Assembly (NCBI GenBank): GCA_022428185.1
Contig: JAKMCZ010000010.1
Coordinates: 1 to 9,420, forward strand
Length of the DNA stretch: 9,420 nt
DNA from: Alphaproteobacteria bacterium
GTDB lineage: Bacteria > Pseudomonadota > Alphaproteobacteria > RS24
Direction: 5' to 3'
Of the stretch, positions 6,824-9,420 are shown in pieces. Both the position numbers and the translations under genes were made by a program. Within the stretch, counting starts at the first letter, position 1. Each line of letters begins with the position of its first letter. The notes beneath the pieces are model-generated. The model had not been told where the DNA came from, searched no databases, and saw nothing but the letters and a program-made list of their open reading frames with translations.

Positions 6824-9066
6824 TGGGCGGTATCCCGACGCGCGATGAGATTTTGCAATTCATCGCCGAGCAGTCAGGCGAGGTTACCAAGCGCGACATT
6901 GCCAAAGCCTTCAACATAAAAGGCGCAGACCGAATTCCGCTGAAACGATTATTGCGCGAATTGAACGCCGAAGGTTTGCTGGAAGGCAGTCGCAAAGGCG
7001 GCATGCGAGGACATGGTGAGTTACCCAGCGTCAGCGTGATACAAGTGACAGGTCGCGATAAGGAGGGCTATTTGGTGGCCCGCGCGCGCCGCGATGGCGA
7101 CCTGCTGGACGGCCCGCAAGATCCGATTATTGAGATTGACGACAACCCGCGCCAAAATAGAGGGACCCGCCGTCATCGGCCTTCACCGCCCGTATCGCCC
7201 GGCGACACGGCCTTAGCGCGCCTGCAGCGCATCAATCAGCAAAAATATGTCGCCCGCATCATTCGCAAATTAGGCGATGCGGGTGGGCAGGTTATCGGCA
7301 TGGTGCGCGAGCGCAATGATGGTCTTTGGCTGATACCGGCCGACCGTCGCGAGCGGCATGATTTTCAACTTGAAAGCGGCACGAAAGCCAAACACGGCGA
7401 CTTGCTGGTGTGTGAAAAATTGCCCGGCCCGCGCATGGGCGCCAAGCGCGCGCGCATGAAGGACAATATTGGCGCGGCGGACGACCCGCACGCTTTCTCG
7501 CTTATCTCAATCGCCGAACAAGGCCTGCCGACAATATTTCCCGATGCGGTGCTTACCGAAGCCGATAAGGTGTTGGAAGCCGGTGCAAGCGGGCGTGAAG
7601 ACCTGACCGCTCTGCCCTTTATCACCATTGATCCGGCCGATGCACGCGACCATGACGACGCCGTATTTGCCGAACCCGACCCCGATTGCGATGGCGGCTT
7701 TATTGTCTGGGTGGCAATTGCCGATGTCGCCGCCTATGTGATACCGGGCAGTGAGATGGACCGCGAAGCGCGCAAACGCGGCAATTCGGTATATATGCCC
7801 GACCGCGTTGTTCCGATGCTGCCCGAGAGGCTATCGACCGATTTGTGTTCGCTGCGCGAAAACGAAACCCGCCCCTGCATGGCGGTTCGCATGCATATTC
7901 GACCGGACGGAAAACGCAGTGGGCATAAATTCGTGCGCGGACTGATGCGCTCATCGGCCAAGCTAAGTTATGCCGAAGCACAGCGCGCATTTGATGGCGA
8001 TTGCCCGGCCGAATTCAGCCAATTGGACAAACCGATTTTGCAACCGCTTTGGCAAGCTTATCAATGCATGGCTGCCGCGCGCGACCAGCGCCAGCCGCTG
8101 CGTATCAACCGGCCCGAGCGACGCGTCGAGATGAACGATAAGGGACAGATTACCCGCATTCACATTCCGCCGGTGCTGGAAGCACATAAACTGATTGAGG
8201 AAATGATGGTCAGCGCCAATGTCTGCGCCGCCGAGACCTTGGAAAAACAGAAGCGCACGCTGATGTATCGCGTGCATGACACGCCGCCCGATGAACGGGT
8301 GCGCGCGCTGTCTGATTTTCTGCGCTCGCTAGATGTCAAACTAAGCCTCGGACAAACGCTCTTGCCGAAACTGTTTAACGGATTGATGGAACAGGCCGCA
8401 GACAAACCCTTTGCCCCGACCATTTCAGAGGCGGTGCTGCGCACACAAGCACAAGCGGTCTATGCAGTTGAGAATATCGGCCATTTCGGCCTCAATCTTG
8501 GTCGCTATGCGCATTTCACCTCGCCCATTCGCCGCTATGCCGACCTGACCGTGCATCGCGCCCTTATTTCAGCCCTGAAAGCGGGAACCGATGGGCAAAC
8601 TGAAGAAGAAGCAGACGCATTGGCGGATATTGCCGAGGCGGTATCGGCCACAGAGCGGCGCGCCATGCTTGCCGAGCGCAGTGCCGGAGAGCGTTATCTG
8701 GCGGCGCATATGAGCACCCATATCGGCGAAAGCTTTTCAGCGCGCATTTCAGGCGTGTCGCGGGCCGGGCTGTTCGTTACGCTCGACGATAGCGGTGCCG
8801 GCGGCTTGATACCGATTTCGCGACTTGGCGACGAACGCTTTTATGCTGACGAAAACAATATGTATATGACCGGTGGCACAACCGGCTTGACCTTTCGCAT
8901 TGGCGAAGCGGTGGAAGTGGAATTGGAAGAAGCAACGCCGCTTAAGGGCGGGCTCTTGTTTTCTCTGCTGCAAGGTGGCACAAAAAGCGGCAAATCAAAA
9001 CGCGGCCCAAAAAGACGCGGCGCGCTGCGCCGTCCACCACAAAGACGCGCCAGAGGAAGACGTTGA
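6823..9066 (+). CDS. rnr: Ribonuclease R
   Basis: RNase R is a processive 3'-to-5' exoribonuclease of the RNB (RNase II) family that degrades structured RNA, including rRNA and mRNA fragments. In this 747-residue protein an N-terminal winged-helix segment (about 5-55) is followed by cold-shock-type domains (about 66-240). The RNB catalytic domain begins near 260, with TIDPADARDHDDAV at 268-281 carrying the metal-binding D270, D276, D278 and D279. NSVYMPDRVVPMLPERLSTD is at 321-340, and HFTSPIRRYADLTVHR at 564-579 is the conserved C-terminal RNB signature. An S1 domain covers about 635-715. The Arg/Lys-rich tail (about 720-747) is the kind thought to help bind or unwind RNA. A basic, Pro-rich low-complexity linker lies at 108-125. 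The start ATG overlaps the topA stop (TAATG), with AAGAG at 6812-6816 as a modest ribosome-binding site. Size and motifs are normal. Confidence 0.97.
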   Translation: MGGIPTRDEILQFIAEQSGEVTKRDIAKAFNIKGADRIPLKRLLRELNAEGLLEGSRKGGMRGHGELPSVSVIQVTGRDKEGYLVARARRDGDLLDGPQDPIIEIDDNPRQNRGTRRHRPSPPVSPGDTALARLQRINQQKYVARIIRKLGDAGGQVIGMVRERNDGLWLIPADRRERHDFQLESGTKAKHGDLLVCEKLPGPRMGAKRARMKDNIGAADDPHAFSLISIAEQGLPTIFPDAVLTEADKVLEAGASGREDLTALPFITIDPADARDHDDAVFAEPDPDCDGGFIVWVAIADVAAYVIPGSEMDREARKRGNSVYMPDRVVPMLPERLSTDLCSLRENETRPCMAVRMHIRPDGKRSGHKFVRGLMRSSAKLSYAEAQRAFDGDCPAEFSQLDKPILQPLWQAYQCMAAARDQRQPLRINRPERRVEMNDKGQITRIHIPPVLEAHKLIEEMMVSANVCAAETLEKQKRTLMYRVHDTPPDERVRALSDFLRSLDVKLSLGQTLLPKLFNGLMEQAADKPFAPTISEAVLRTQAQAVYAVENIGHFGLNLGRYAHFTSPIRRYADLTVHRALISALKAGTDGQTEEEADALADIAEAVSATERRAMLAERSAGERYLAAHMSTHIGESFSARISGVSRAGLFVTLDDSGAGGLIPISRLGDERFYADENNMYMTGGTTGLTFRIGEAVEVELEEATPLKGGLLFSLLQGGTKSGKSKRGPKRRGALRRPPQRRARGRR

Positions 9067-9069
9067 GCC

Positions 9070-9420
9070 ATGAGCATCGAGCTTGTATTGCAGGAAGAAC
9101 GCAGCCGCCGCAATGCGATGTGGCGCGGTTTGCGCGGTCAATGCCCGCAATGCGGCGAGAAAACATTATTTCGCAAATATCTGAAAATCAGCGATAACTG
9201 CGCCGCTTGTGGGTTGGCGCTTTCAGGGCATCAAGCCGATGATGCGCCCCCCTATTTCACAATTTTTATTGTCGGCCATACGATTATACCGGCCGCGTTG
9301 ATTGTCGAGCGGCTTTACACGCCGCCACTTTACATTCATGCGCTGGTGTTTTGCATTTTGTCAGTGCTGGTCAGTCTGATTTCCTTGCCCATGGTCAAGG
9401 GAGCGGTGGTCGGCCTGCAA
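9070..9420 (+). CDS. DUF983 family zinc-ribbon membrane protein (3' end outside window)
   Basis: The first 117 codons are present and the frame is open at the right edge. The DUF983 pattern is clear: GLRGQCPQCGEKTLF at 20-34 with C25 and C28, then DNCAACGLALSGHQADDAPPY (starting at 42) with C44 and C47, together forming a small CxxC/CxxC zinc-ribbon-like head. Two hydrophobic membrane segments follow (about 62-80 and 88-108). The biochemical function of the family is unknown. In alphaproteobacteria it is regularly found just after rnr, and here it starts 3 nt after the rnr stop, with AGAGGA at 9052-9057 inside rnr as a likely ribosome-binding site, so it is probably in the topA-rnr transcription unit. 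The truncation is due to the window edge and is not a mutation. Confidence 0.9.
   Translation, partial: MSIELVLQEERSRRNAMWRGLRGQCPQCGEKTLFRKYLKISDNCAACGLALSGHQADDAPPYFTIFIVGHTIIPAALIVERLYTPPLYIHALVFCILSVLVSLISLPMVKGAVVGLQ

Noticed and set aside
9070..9420. DUF983 gene as a truncated gene
   Set aside because: The frame is open up to the last base of the window, so the missing end is only the window boundary.

Overview
The window is a compact, almost wholly plus-strand stretch of housekeeping genes from an alphaproteobacterium of moderate GC content (about mid-50s percent by eye). The assignment rests on gene order and on protein features. The run ruvX - pyrB - pyrC' - plsY - dprA - topA - rnr - DUF983 is a familiar alphaproteobacterial neighbourhood, and the dihydroorotase-like protein carries the VFxGEPG variant in place of the usual HxHLREPG. 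The order or genus cannot be fixed from the sequence.

Layout: bases 2-244 are the 3' end of ruvX. Bases 245-811 hold a small lipoprotein-like gene (313-573) with a plausible out-of-frame continuation to 740, suggesting a frameshifted gene, followed by a candidate pyrB promoter that would give an almost leaderless mRNA. pyrB (812-1780) and a dihydroorotase-like pyrC' (1777-3051) overlap by 4 nt and are followed closely by plsY (3073-3663). Next is a wrecked dprA (3701-4192): its ribosome-binding site and first ten codons are present, but an in-frame stop follows and about 200 codons are missing before the conserved C-terminal part resumes. topA (4274-6823) has a good candidate promoter of its own just upstream, overlaps rnr (6823-9066) by 1 nt, and rnr is followed 3 nt later by a DUF983 membrane-protein gene cut by the window end.

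How the genes fit together: PyrB makes carbamoyl aspartate in de novo pyrimidine synthesis. The PyrC-like partner has lost most metal ligands and the catalytic Asp, so it is probably a structural or non-catalytic companion of PyrB rather than the working dihydroorotase. PlsY starts phospholipid synthesis; TopA relaxes negative supercoils; RNase R degrades structured RNA. DprA would load RecA on incoming single-stranded DNA, and that function is predicted lost here.

No tRNA, rRNA, insertion sequence, CRISPR array, phage or defence gene was seen. I found no new biological system. The main points of interest are the dprA deletion, the catalytically defective PyrC, and the possibly frameshifted lipoprotein.
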